Below are positions 39,795 to 47,931 of a stretch of DNA of 64,000 nt, in pieces. The notes under the pieces are model-generated. The model did no database searches. It saw nothing but the letters and a program-made list of their open reading frames with translations, and was not told the DNA's origin. The position numbers and the translations under genes are program-made. Within the stretch, counting starts at the first letter, position 1, and each line of letters begins with the position of its first letter. The DNA is from an uncultured Bacteroidales bacterium (lineage in GTDB: Bacteria > Bacteroidota > Bacteroidia > Bacteroidales > UBA932), in NCBI GenBank assembly GCA_946187865.1, contig CAMHST010000004.1:18618-82617 (forward strand). Reading direction: 5' to 3'.

Positions 39795-41198
39795 TTATTC
39801 GTAGTCGCAGACAAGGCGCATGGCAGAGGAATTGTAAAACGAGAACTTAGAGTTTCCTAAATTAGAGTAGCCAAAACTCAACGCTGATCCAGAACTACCA
39901 ATTATTGCCCAATATTGTGCATAAGAGCCATTATCGGGAGTACATTCATTAATATAGAAAATAGCACTTGTCCCGTCTTGATAAGCGCGGTCTGTATAGC
40001 CGTCGTCCCTCGTTCTCCAATACCCTCCTGCTCCCACGGCGAGATAACTGCCATTGCAATTGAATTTTACTCCATTGTTCGAACCGGTTATCCACTCCCT
40101 GGTACTCGCGTAGAAGAGCTCTTGCACCTCTGCCCGGGTAGGAATACGCCATCCGGCCCAACCATCTGCGACGCTGATACCGGCCGAAGTCCCAGATTGG
40201 TTGTAGATATTATAATCATACGAATACTCGCTGGAAGATCCGACATTGAATTCGGCCCATTTCACACTCAGGCCCAGGTTTTTCCAGGAGTGTCCGCTGA
40301 GGGAGCCTGTCGCGGCAGCCGATACCATGTCGGAAGTGAGGGTAATTGTCTTTCCATAAACATTCCCCGCCGTATAGTCGGCTGTTTTCGTTGACACCAG
40401 CCGGGTGTATTGACCTCCGTCCTCATCTTCGGCATGAGCCATCAGGCTGGTGGAGGTGCTGCCCAGAACGGCAAAGTAGCCGGCGTAGGTCCCGGCACCG
40501 TCGTCCGATGCCGTGACATTGACCACATCGGCCGAGGAATCACTTCCGCTGACTGTACCATTCGCCGCGATGTTCACCGTCCTGTACACGCCGCCGGCCG
40601 AGTCCATTCCGATGGCAGTGATGGCCTTGGACGTGCTTGTGAACCGGAAACGCAAATAGCTCAAAATGTGCGTGCTAAGGTTCCCAATCGTCGCGGTGGT
40701 CTGGTCGGCGGTTAGGTCCACCGGCGTCCCTTTGAGGATATCATGCTCCAGGGCATCTGCCAGCGAGCCGCCGCCCGGGGTGCTCAGATTCAGGGTGATG
40801 ACGCCTGCCGATACGCTTACGAAGCCTTTATCCAAAGAGGTTTTGCTCACGGCATACGGAATATAGGTGCCCGCCACAACCGGGTCCGTGGAGGAGAATT
40901 CACCGGATGTGGTTCCGGCGCCATCAGTGAGAGTGAGCGTGATTGTGGTTCCGTCGTTTTTGATCAGGAAAATCTGGTCCCCCGTTTCCCAGGTGGCATC
41001 GGCAGAGCCATAGGAAACTTTGGTTCCGGTCTCATCCGAGACTTCAGGATTCTTGGTAACAGCCGATACGGTGAGCGTGACTTTGTCTCCGGGATTGTCC
41101 GGGAGAGAAGGGACCGGTGTGTCAAGTAATTCTTGCGTGCATCCGGTAACAATGGCTGCGAGCAGAGCGCTGGATGCGAATAATGAGGTTGTTTTCAT
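39795..41198 (-). CDS. Surface lipoprotein, fimbrillin-like N-terminus with DUF1566/F. succinogenes-paralogous-type C-terminus
   Basis: SSALLAAIVTGC lipobox; VKWAEFNVGSSSEYSYDYNIYNQ...WRIPTRAEVQELF...AMRLVCDYE. Confidence 0.75.
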   Translation of the reverse strand: MKTTSLFASSALLAAIVTGCTQELLDTPVPSLPDNPGDKVTLTVSAVTKNPEVSDETGTKVSYGSADATWETGDQIFLIKNDGTTITLTLTDGAGTTSGEFSSTDPVVAGTYIPYAVSKTSLDKGFVSVSAGVITLNLSTPGGGSLADALEHDILKGTPVDLTADQTTATIGNLSTHILSYLRFRFTSTSKAITAIGMDSAGGVYRTVNIAANGTVSGSDSSADVVNVTASDDGAGTYAGYFAVLGSTSTSLMAHAEDEDGGQYTRLVSTKTADYTAGNVYGKTITLTSDMVSAAATGSLSGHSWKNLGLSVKWAEFNVGSSSEYSYDYNIYNQSGTSAGISVADGWAGWRIPTRAEVQELFYASTREWITGSNNGVKFNCNGSYLAVGAGGYWRTRDDGYTDRAYQDGTSAIFYINECTPDNGSYAQYWAIIGSSGSALSFGYSNLGNSKFSFYNSSAMRLVCDYE

Positions 41199-41202
41199 AA
41201 GC

Positions 41203-41364
41203 TTACCAAATACTTCCGTTACTATCTGCATCACTTTCATCTACGCCGGCTCCGATAAGCCCGGCCCCTTTGCCGCTGATGGTAAGGATCCCTCCTTCCA
41301 TCTGCATTCCAAACACCTGTGTTTCAGGTGAAAAGTACAATTCTTTCGTTTCTGTTTTGCCCAT
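41203..41364 (-). CDS. 53-aa peptide immediately upstream of the surface lipoprotein gene
   Basis: MGKTETKELYFSPETQVFGMQMEGGILTISGKGAGLIGAGVDESDADSNGSIW; stop 4 bp before the next ATG; preceded by TATTTTTG at 41397-41390. Confidence 0.65.
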   Translation of the reverse strand: MGKTETKELYFSPETQVFGMQMEGGILTISGKGAGLIGAGVDESDADSNGSIW

Positions 41365-41527
41365 AGTAGTTTTGCGATTGTTGTGCTGGCAAAAATAGGG
41401 CGCTGGATGGAAACTCCCGTCCCACCTTCACAAAACCCGTGTCCCGGATTGTTAAATGATTTGCGACCCCCCACACCGAGCACGAAAACGGCCTCAAACG
41501 TGGCTGAGCTTAGCCCAACGCCCCGTT

Positions 41528-41610
41528 CGTCCACGAAAATGAGGCCTTTCCATGGCCGAGATGTTCATTTCATGCAGTTCGGCCATGAAATCGGCCGGAA
41601 ACCGTGGACG
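41528..41610. repeat. Large nested inverted repeat
   Basis: CGTCCACG/CGTGGACG outer arms, CATGGCCGA/TCGGCCATG inner arms, 15-nt symmetrical spacers with GGCC cores. Confidence 0.75.
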
Positions 41611-41669
41611 AGTTTTCCCCAAAAGGCAGATCAAGGTAAAGAAGCGGGCCGATATTCAAAAATAATCAC

Positions 41670-41677
41670 TATCTTTG
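41670..41677 (+). promoter_or_regulatory. -7 box TATCTTTG upstream of the 95-aa protein
   Basis: cactatctttgcaccg, 22 nt upstream of ATG 41700. Confidence 0.6.
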
Positions 41678-41699
41678 CACCGAATTAATTCAGAACGAT

Positions 41700-41987
41700 A
41701 TGAATTTAAGAGACATCAAGAAAGACATCCAGTATGTGATTGGCGCATTCATCGACGACTGCACCCTGTTCCTGAACATGAACCCCGGCAAGAGCGCCGA
41801 CGAAGTGACCAACCTCATCGACAAGGCTGTGGATCTGTACAATGACCTCCGCGACAAGGTGGTCAAGAGTTCCGGTGCAGAGAAACCCAAGCTCTGCTAC
41901 AACAGCATCCGCAAGGAGCTTCTCGAGAAAACCGACGCCCTGTACGACGAACTCAGCGCCGCTGTAAAGAAAGGTCTGGGTAAATAA
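41700..41987 (+). CDS. Conserved hypothetical 95-aa helical protein
   Basis: MNLRDIKKDIQYVIGAFIDDCTLFLNMNPGKSADEV...; own promoter and terminator. Confidence 0.75.
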   Translation: MNLRDIKKDIQYVIGAFIDDCTLFLNMNPGKSADEVTNLIDKAVDLYNDLRDKVVKSSGAEKPKLCYNSIRKELLEKTDALYDELSAAVKKGLGK

Positions 41988-42011
41988 AAACCGCCCTCTC
42001 CATAAGCAATA

Positions 42012-42046
42012 ACGGCCTCTGCAGCAGTGCAGGGGCCGTTTTATTG
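42012..42046 (+). terminator. Intrinsic terminator
   Basis: ACGGCCtCTGCA-gcag-TGCAGgGGCCGT followed by TTTATT. Confidence 0.8.
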
Positions 42047-42092
42047 CCTAAGGGCCGCTAAAAGGGAAAACTGGAAGGAGCCAATAGAAGAG

Positions 42093-42911
42093 CTAGAAGG
42101 AGAAGGTGTAGCCGATCCCCACGGTGGCCATGAAGCGGTCGTTGTAGCCGGCGCTGAAAAGGCGGGTGCCTTCTCCGTTGGTGTCTATCTCATAGTCGCC
42201 CAGCGCATCCAGCATGATGTAAGGCTTGATGGTGTGCTGCTTGGTGATGTTGATGTCGGCCCCCAGGTTCACCCGGTAGCGGTTGTTGTACACGTGGGTG
42301 TAACCGGCGGGCGTGTAGGCATAGTAGGTATTTCCGGATTTGTTGGTCTGCTGACTGCCGGAGGTGGTACCCCAGGGGTCGTTCAGGGCGGTGCGCACCT
42401 CGAAAGACAGGGACGGTTCCACCATGGACCAGCCTTTATACTTCACGCCCACGCGGCTTTTCAGGGCCAGGGCGTTCGGGTTGCTCTGGTAGATATTCAA
42501 GTCGGCGTCTGTGTTGTGGGTGAACTGCAGGCGCTCCCGCAGGGAGAACTGGAACTGCCCCAGCTTATAGATACCGGTAACGTCGGCATAGACCCGGTGG
42601 CGGGGACTCCAGAAGCCGGTATAAAGCGTCCCGTCGTCCAGTTCCTTCCCGGTCTTGAAGGGGTTGATCAGGGTGTAACCCACGCCCAGCTTGAGCCAGG
42701 AAATGGGCTTGTAGGTGAGGCCGACGGTGGTTTGCAGGCGGTTAAGCTCGCTGAAGTTTTCATCGGCCCGGATCTCTTCCTCGAAGGTGAGGTGGAGGCC
42801 CTTCTTGATCTTGTAGTCCAACTCTACGGAGGCACGCCCTCCGAATTCCATATCCTGGGCAAAAGAGAGGGCCGGCACCAGCAGGGCCAGCGTCAGTAAC
42901 ATCCTTTTCAT
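42093..42911 (-). CDS. DUF2490-like outer-membrane protein
   Basis: Signal peptide; KKGLHLTFEEEIRADENFSELNRLQTTVGLTYKPISWLKLGVGYTLI; C-term GIGYTFSF. Confidence 0.8.
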   Translation of the reverse strand: MKRMLLTLALLVPALSFAQDMEFGGRASVELDYKIKKGLHLTFEEEIRADENFSELNRLQTTVGLTYKPISWLKLGVGYTLINPFKTGKELDDGTLYTGFWSPRHRVYADVTGIYKLGQFQFSLRERLQFTHNTDADLNIYQSNPNALALKSRVGVKYKGWSMVEPSLSFEVRTALNDPWGTTSGSQQTNKSGNTYYAYTPAGYTHVYNNRYRVNLGADINITKQHTIKPYIMLDALGDYEIDTNGEGTRLFSAGYNDRFMATVGIGYTFSF

Positions 42912-42913
42912 GG

Positions 42914-43705
42914 CTATCCAATGTAATCTTTGGCCCGGGTGATGGTATTGACGGAGTTCGCCTCGCCCTTCCCCAGCCGGTAAAACACTTTGATAAAAGC
43001 GGCGTCTTTCAGAAAGTCCACATGGCCGATCTCAACATTGTCCACCTTCACGCCCAGGCGCTTTTCCAGGTCGGCCAGCAGTTCTTCCCGGCGCTCGGGG
43101 ACAATGAGTTCGATGCGGTCGTACAAGACCAGTTTGGTGGTGGTGTGCTTGACCAGGCTGTCACTTTCCAGGATCCAGATCAGCAGCACGATGAGCAGGT
43201 TCACCAGCGCCATCACGCCTACATTGCCCCAGCCCAGGACATAGTGCGGCGTGGTGGACAGGTCTACAACATGGTACAGGGGCGCCAGGCCGTTCACCGC
43301 CGCCAGGGCGATGATCACGAACAGGTAAGTCATTTCCCGGATGGGCACGGTCTCTGTCCGGTAACGGATGACCCCGAAGATGGCGAACAGGCCCAGGGTG
43401 AGTCCCACGCCCACTTCCACGTTTCCCATGATATAGAGCAGGGTGAGCATGGCCGACGAAAACACCAGGAAAGTGAAGTAGTAGTCCCGGCGCTGGCTTT
43501 TGCGATAGTAGAAGAAATGCACCAGGATCCAGCACACGGCCAGGTTGATGGCGAAGCGGATGCCCAGTTCGCCCACTTTCTGGGCGGTGGTCATCATGGC
43601 GTCCGTGATGGTCTGGACGTCAAGAAGCATGTCGTCGTCGATGTCCACATTGCCGAAGGCGGCGGGGTCGTCCTGGACGAAGCGGAATAATTTGTCGATA
43701 ATCAT
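42914..43705 (-). CDS. DUF4956 membrane protein
   Basis: VGVGLTLGLFAIFGVIRYRTETVPIREMTYLFVIIALAAVNGL. Confidence 0.85.
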   Translation of the reverse strand: MIIDKLFRFVQDDPAAFGNVDIDDDMLLDVQTITDAMMTTAQKVGELGIRFAINLAVCWILVHFFYYRKSQRRDYYFTFLVFSSAMLTLLYIMGNVEVGVGLTLGLFAIFGVIRYRTETVPIREMTYLFVIIALAAVNGLAPLYHVVDLSTTPHYVLGWGNVGVMALVNLLIVLLIWILESDSLVKHTTTKLVLYDRIELIVPERREELLADLEKRLGVKVDNVEIGHVDFLKDAAFIKVFYRLGKGEANSVNTITRAKDYIG

Positions 43706-44499
43706 ATTGTTACAAGTTTTTTGCCGATGGTTTTCTCTATGGTGCGCACCTTCACTTTGAATCGTCCCGTCTTGGCGGAAGGGTCCGTGAGGGTGAGCGC
43801 GATGCAGTATTTGCTGATGCGGACGGGCTTTACCCGGTGGTCCAGCAGAATCCCTTTCATCTGGCTGGCTGCCCGGCCGTCCTGTTTGAGCTCAATGATC
43901 ACAGCATCCTGCAGCGAAGTCTCCTTTTCTGTACGGAAATTCTTGAAACAGAGCCGGGTGTCTATGGTCAGGCGCTCGGTCTTCGCCGGGTTTACCAGGG
44001 TAATCCGGCAGAACAGGGTTTCGGCCGACGGAGACAGTTCCTGGGCACGGAACCAGGAATGGGCCTCCAGATAGGCGCAGGCTTCCGGGTTGGCGGAGAA
44101 GCTTTGCAGCTGCCCCTGGGGGATACGGATCCGCTTTTTCTTGGTGCGCCCCTTGTTGTTCTTCCGCTTGATTTCCAGGAATGTGAGCCCGGAATTCACA
44201 TAACAGCGGGTACGTACTTTCTGTCTGACCAGCCGCCGGTTATGGTGGTCGTAGAACATCCGGAGCCCGTCCGTATCGTAATAGACGGAATCATAGGCCG
44301 ATATCCGCTCGCCCCCAGTCTCCAGCACCCGGTAGCCGGCCTCAGCCGCATCGGCAAGCACCTCCAGAAGGGTCTGCTCATTGGTGAGGTACTTGGAATC
44401 TATCCGGTTCATCAGTTTGATGGATTCCATCTCCTCCAGGCCGATGGGCGAGAACCTGCCCAGCATTCCGCTAAAGTTGATATGTTCAGTTTCCGGCAT
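43702..44499 (-). CDS. VTC-domain (polyphosphate polymerase-like) protein
   Basis: MNRIDSKYLTNEQTL, YDSVYYDTDGLRMFYDHHNRR...RTRCYVNSGLTFLEIKRKNNKGRTKKKRI, C-term SKYCIAL; ATGA overlap with DUF4956. Confidence 0.85.
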   Translation of the reverse strand: MPETEHINFSGMLGRFSPIGLEEMESIKLMNRIDSKYLTNEQTLLEVLADAAEAGYRVLETGGERISAYDSVYYDTDGLRMFYDHHNRRLVRQKVRTRCYVNSGLTFLEIKRKNNKGRTKKKRIRIPQGQLQSFSANPEACAYLEAHSWFRAQELSPSAETLFCRITLVNPAKTERLTIDTRLCFKNFRTEKETSLQDAVIIELKQDGRAASQMKGILLDHRVKPVRISKYCIALTLTDPSAKTGRFKVKVRTIEKTIGKKLVTI

Positions 44500-44899
44500 C
44501 TTGGGCGATGTATTCGTAGTTCTTTATGGAGAGCAGTTTGCCCTTGGCGCTATAGGTGTACTGCACTCTTTTCTTGCCGAACTCGTTGAATTCGAAGGTC
44601 TTGTAGGTCTGTAGCCGGTTGCGCTCGTCGTAAACGTACTCCTTGGACACCTTGCCGTCGGCCCCGTATTCGAAGCGCTTGCGCCATTTCTGGCCGGAGG
44701 TGGTGTACTCGATTTCCTCGATCTTCTGCCCGGCGGCATTGAAGGTGGTCACATGGTCCAGGACCTTGTTGACGCCCTTGGGGTCTGTGTTCCACTCCTT
44801 GATGACCAGGTTTTTCTTGTTCATTTTCTGGGGCTCCTGGGCACCTGCCGCTCCGCAGAGCAGCAGGGCCGAAGCCAATAAGGTGAGTATCTTTTTCAT
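44486..44899 (-). CDS. Secreted protein with YD/RHS-like strand pattern
   Basis: Signal peptide; KRFEYGADGKVSKEYVYDERNRLQTYKTFEFNEFGKKRVQYTYSAKGKL; overlaps VTC gene by 14 bp. Confidence 0.65.
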   Translation of the reverse strand: MKKILTLLASALLLCGAAGAQEPQKMNKKNLVIKEWNTDPKGVNKVLDHVTTFNAAGQKIEEIEYTTSGQKWRKRFEYGADGKVSKEYVYDERNRLQTYKTFEFNEFGKKRVQYTYSAKGKLLSIKNYEYIAQDAGN

Positions 44900-44919
44900 G
44901 GTATGCCGTTCATTACAGT

Positions 44920-46701
44920 TTATCTTCCGTGTCCGCCGGGGCCGCCCATACCACCTCCCATACCCATGCCGCCGCTGTAGGCCGACAGGCTCACGGCCGT
45001 TCCGCCGGAGACGGTGCCGTCGGCATTGAGCAGGCCGCCCGACAGGGTGGTGCCGCCGCTCACGGTGACGCCGCTTTTCAGGGCAGGCTCGGAGGAGCCG
45101 GAGACCACCAGGCCGCTTCCGGCACTGGAGGGAGTCTTGAAGGCGACGGTCTTGTCGCCGAGGGTGAGGCCGTACCAGGCTCCCTTGCTCCAGGAGGAGG
45201 CGCTGTAGCAGGCCTGCGAGAGCACGGCGCCGTTTTCCAGTCCGCCGATGGCCACGATGGTGCCACCGTTCACGTACAGTTTCTTCCCGCCTTCGGTGTT
45301 GGCGTCGATGGCCACTTCCGCACCGCCGCTGCCAATCGCATAGACGAGCCCGCCCTCCAGATAAAGATTGCCGTTGGCGTCCAGGCCGTCGTTTCCGGTA
45401 GAGTAGGCGCAGACGGTGCCGCCCGTGATGGCCATGTCGCCGGCTGCGTTGATGGCGTCGTCCTTGGACTGCGCGTAAACCGTGCCGCCGCTGATTTCCA
45501 GGACGCCCTTGCTCTCGATGGCCTCATGGTTTGCCGCCGTAGAGACAATCTCACCGGCCGTAATATAGAGGTTGCCGTCGAACTTGATACCCTTGGCGCT
45601 CTTGGAATTGTCGCTGGAAGAGGAACTTGAGCCGCCCCAGCCGCCGGGGCCCATGCCGGAGGAGGACTGGCCGTAGTTGCTGCCGGTCACTTCCACTTTT
45701 ACGCTGCCGCCCTGGAAGTAACCTTTCCCGTCGCCGCTGATTCCCTTGCCGCCCTGTCCCGAGTTGGAGACGGTGAGGGAGCCGGCATTCATCACAAAGA
45801 GCTGGTCGGCCTTTACGCCAGCAGAGGCCTTGTACTCCTGGTCGTCGTCGTCATAGGCCGTGCCTCCGGATACGTTGATGGTGGTGACGCCGCCGTTGAA
45901 GACCACCAGCGAGTCGGAGGTCATGCCTTTTTTCATGGCGGCCGACACGGTCACGTCCAGTGTGCCGCCGGAAATCACGACTGCGTCCTTGCCCCGGATC
46001 CCGTGACCGGCGCTGGAGGAGACGGTGACGGTGGGCGACGCCACGAAACGCACATAGTCGTCGGAGGTGATGCCGGACTTCCCCTTGGCGTTTACCGTCA
46101 GGCTGCCCTCGCCGCTGAAGATGAGCTGGCCTTCGGAGAAGAAGGCCGCCTTTTCGTCCTCATCGGCGGGCGTGGAGGTATAGGAACTGCCGTCTGTCAG
46201 TGAATTGTTGCCGTTGACCACTACAAAACAGCGTTTCTTGCCCTGGTTGTTGATGGCGGCGCCGGACGGGTTGGTCAGGGAAACCCCGTCCAGAACAATG
46301 GCCTGCTTGTTCTTGGAATACACTTTGAAGTACCCGTCGGCGGCCGTTCCGCTGAGTTTGTACATCACTTTTTCAGAGGTGGCGGTGTTGTCGGCCGTAA
46401 CCTTGTTGCCGCTCACTTGCACGATGCCGTTGGCGTCGCCGGATACGGTGGCGCCCGAAGCAGAGTAGACAATGGCGATGGTCCGGTCGAAGCTGGTGTT
46501 CTCGATCAGGTCTTCCTTGTCTTCGGCCGCGGAAAAGTCCACGGTGTTGTTTTCCCCGGCCGTGTAGGTCAAGGTCTGCTGGTTGCTGCTGTTGCTGTTG
46601 TTATTACCCCAGGGATCTTCCACGGAACCCCAGATGTTTTCCTTCTCGCATCCTGCCGCCGCTATCGCAACGGGAAGGAGCATGCACAAAACCTTCTTCA
46701 T
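44920..46701 (-). CDS. Surface lipoprotein with Cthe_2159-type (beta-helical carbohydrate-binding) domain, Gly/Met-rich C-terminus
   Basis: Lipobox AAAGC; repeated GGTVYAQSKDDAINAAGDMAITGGTVCAYSTGNDGLDANGNLYLEGG; tail GGMGMGGGMGGPGGHGR. Confidence 0.82.
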   Translation of the reverse strand: MKKVLCMLLPVAIAAAGCEKENIWGSVEDPWGNNNSNSSNQQTLTYTAGENNTVDFSAAEDKEDLIENTSFDRTIAIVYSASGATVSGDANGIVQVSGNKVTADNTATSEKVMYKLSGTAADGYFKVYSKNKQAIVLDGVSLTNPSGAAINNQGKKRCFVVVNGNNSLTDGSSYTSTPADEDEKAAFFSEGQLIFSGEGSLTVNAKGKSGITSDDYVRFVASPTVTVSSSAGHGIRGKDAVVISGGTLDVTVSAAMKKGMTSDSLVVFNGGVTTINVSGGTAYDDDDQEYKASAGVKADQLFVMNAGSLTVSNSGQGGKGISGDGKGYFQGGSVKVEVTGSNYGQSSSGMGPGGWGGSSSSSSDNSKSAKGIKFDGNLYITAGEIVSTAANHEAIESKGVLEISGGTVYAQSKDDAINAAGDMAITGGTVCAYSTGNDGLDANGNLYLEGGLVYAIGSGGAEVAIDANTEGGKKLYVNGGTIVAIGGLENGAVLSQACYSASSWSKGAWYGLTLGDKTVAFKTPSSAGSGLVVSGSSEPALKSGVTVSGGTTLSGGLLNADGTVSGGTAVSLSAYSGGMGMGGGMGGPGGHGR

Positions 46702-46774
46702 AACCGTTAGATTTTAGATACACAAAAATTTCACTGCAGGCACTGAATCAAAAGCTTTGCCGCAGGAAAAATTA

Positions 46775-46807
46775 TTCAGCGAACCCCCGTTTTTCTTCAG
46801 CGAACCC
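46775..46807 (+). promoter_or_regulatory. Candidate LytTR operator: TTCAGCGAACCC direct repeats 21 bp apart
   Basis: Exact 12-bp repeats at 46775-46786 and 46796-46807; flanked by TGCCGCAGG/CCTGCGGCA inverted arms. Confidence 0.7.
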
Positions 46808-46831
46808 TGCGGCATCACCGGGAAAATTGTG

Positions 46832-46839
46832 TAATTTTG
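46832..46839 (+). promoter_or_regulatory. -7 box TAATTTTG of the sensor kinase gene
   Basis: gtaattttgtgccggATG; 36 bp downstream of the second repeat start. Confidence 0.55.
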
Positions 46840-46845
46840 TGCCGG

Positions 46846-47931
46846 ATGGATAAGTTGAACAAACAGGAAAATGCGCTGTATGCCGTGGCCTGGGCCGTGG
46901 TCTTTGCCCTGGTACCCCTGTTGTACCTGTTGCAGGCCTTTTCCCAGGGAGATCCTTTTTCTTGGGATACGGTGTTTCAGAACTGGTTGGGTATCCTGCC
47001 CTTCCTGGTGCTCTTCCTCCTCCATAACGCTTTGGCGGCCCCTCTCCTTCTAAAAAAGAAATATCCGGCCTATATCGCCGTCACGTTAGTACTGCTGGTC
47101 CTTTTTGCCGTGTATTGCCTTGGCGCCGGCAACCGCCCGCCGCAGCCGGAACCGGGCATTCCGCCTATGGGCGGGCCGTTCGGCTGGGAAGATGGGCGTC
47201 CGGCTCCTCCGGACGGCCGCAGGCCCATGACACCGGAAGTGATGAAGGTAATCATGGGGGTGCTGGTGCTGGCGGTGAATCTGGGTGTAAAGGCCATGTT
47301 CAATGCCCTCCGCAGTGAGCAAAAGATGCAGGAGCTGCGCGCGGAGAATCTGGGAAAACAACTGGAAATGCTTCGGTATCAGATTAATCCGCATTTCTTT
47401 ATGAACACCCTCAACAATATCCACGCCCTGGTGGACATAGACCCGGAAAAGGCCAAGGAAAGCATAGAGGAATTCTCCAAGCTCATGCGGATCGTCCTGT
47501 ACGACGGCACCGCTCCCACCATCCCCCTGCAGCGGGAACTGGATTTTCTGCGGCACTATGTGTCCCTGATGCGGCTGCGTTATCCCGATTCCGTCTCCAT
47601 CACCCTCTCCGTGCCGGACAAGGCCAACGGGGCGGAGGTGCCGCCGCTGGTGATGGCGTCCTTCGTGGAGAATGCGTTCAAACACGGCATCAGTTATGAG
47701 GCGCCTTCTTCCATCGCCGTATCGGTGGCGCTGGAAAACCGGCAGATTGTCTTCCGCTGCACCAATTCGATGCGAGGGGAAAAGGCGGCGGGGGCGCACG
47801 GAATCGGCCTGGAAAATGTCCGGAAGCGCCTGGATCTGATGTATGGCGGGGCTTATACCCTGCAGATCGGGCAGGAGCAGGACCAGTACTGCGTCTTGCT
47901 GATCTTGCCGGAAAGGGAGGCTGCCGTATGA
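46846..47931 (+). CDS. Sensor histidine kinase, LytS/YehU-type (His_kinase family)
   Basis: LEMLRYQINPHFFMNTLNNIHALVDIDPEKAKESIEEFSKLMRIVLYD; GIGLENVRKRLDLMYG. Confidence 0.92.
   Translation: MDKLNKQENALYAVAWAVVFALVPLLYLLQAFSQGDPFSWDTVFQNWLGILPFLVLFLLHNALAAPLLLKKKYPAYIAVTLVLLVLFAVYCLGAGNRPPQPEPGIPPMGGPFGWEDGRPAPPDGRRPMTPEVMKVIMGVLVLAVNLGVKAMFNALRSEQKMQELRAENLGKQLEMLRYQINPHFFMNTLNNIHALVDIDPEKAKESIEEFSKLMRIVLYDGTAPTIPLQRELDFLRHYVSLMRLRYPDSVSITLSVPDKANGAEVPPLVMASFVENAFKHGISYEAPSSIAVSVALENRQIVFRCTNSMRGEKAAGAHGIGLENVRKRLDLMYGGAYTLQIGQEQDQYCVLLILPEREAAV

Noticed and set aside
41241-41534. 97-aa minus ORF MDERGVGLSSATFEAVF…
   Set aside because: Overlaps the inverted-repeat cluster and the better supported 53-aa ORF in another frame; no coding features.
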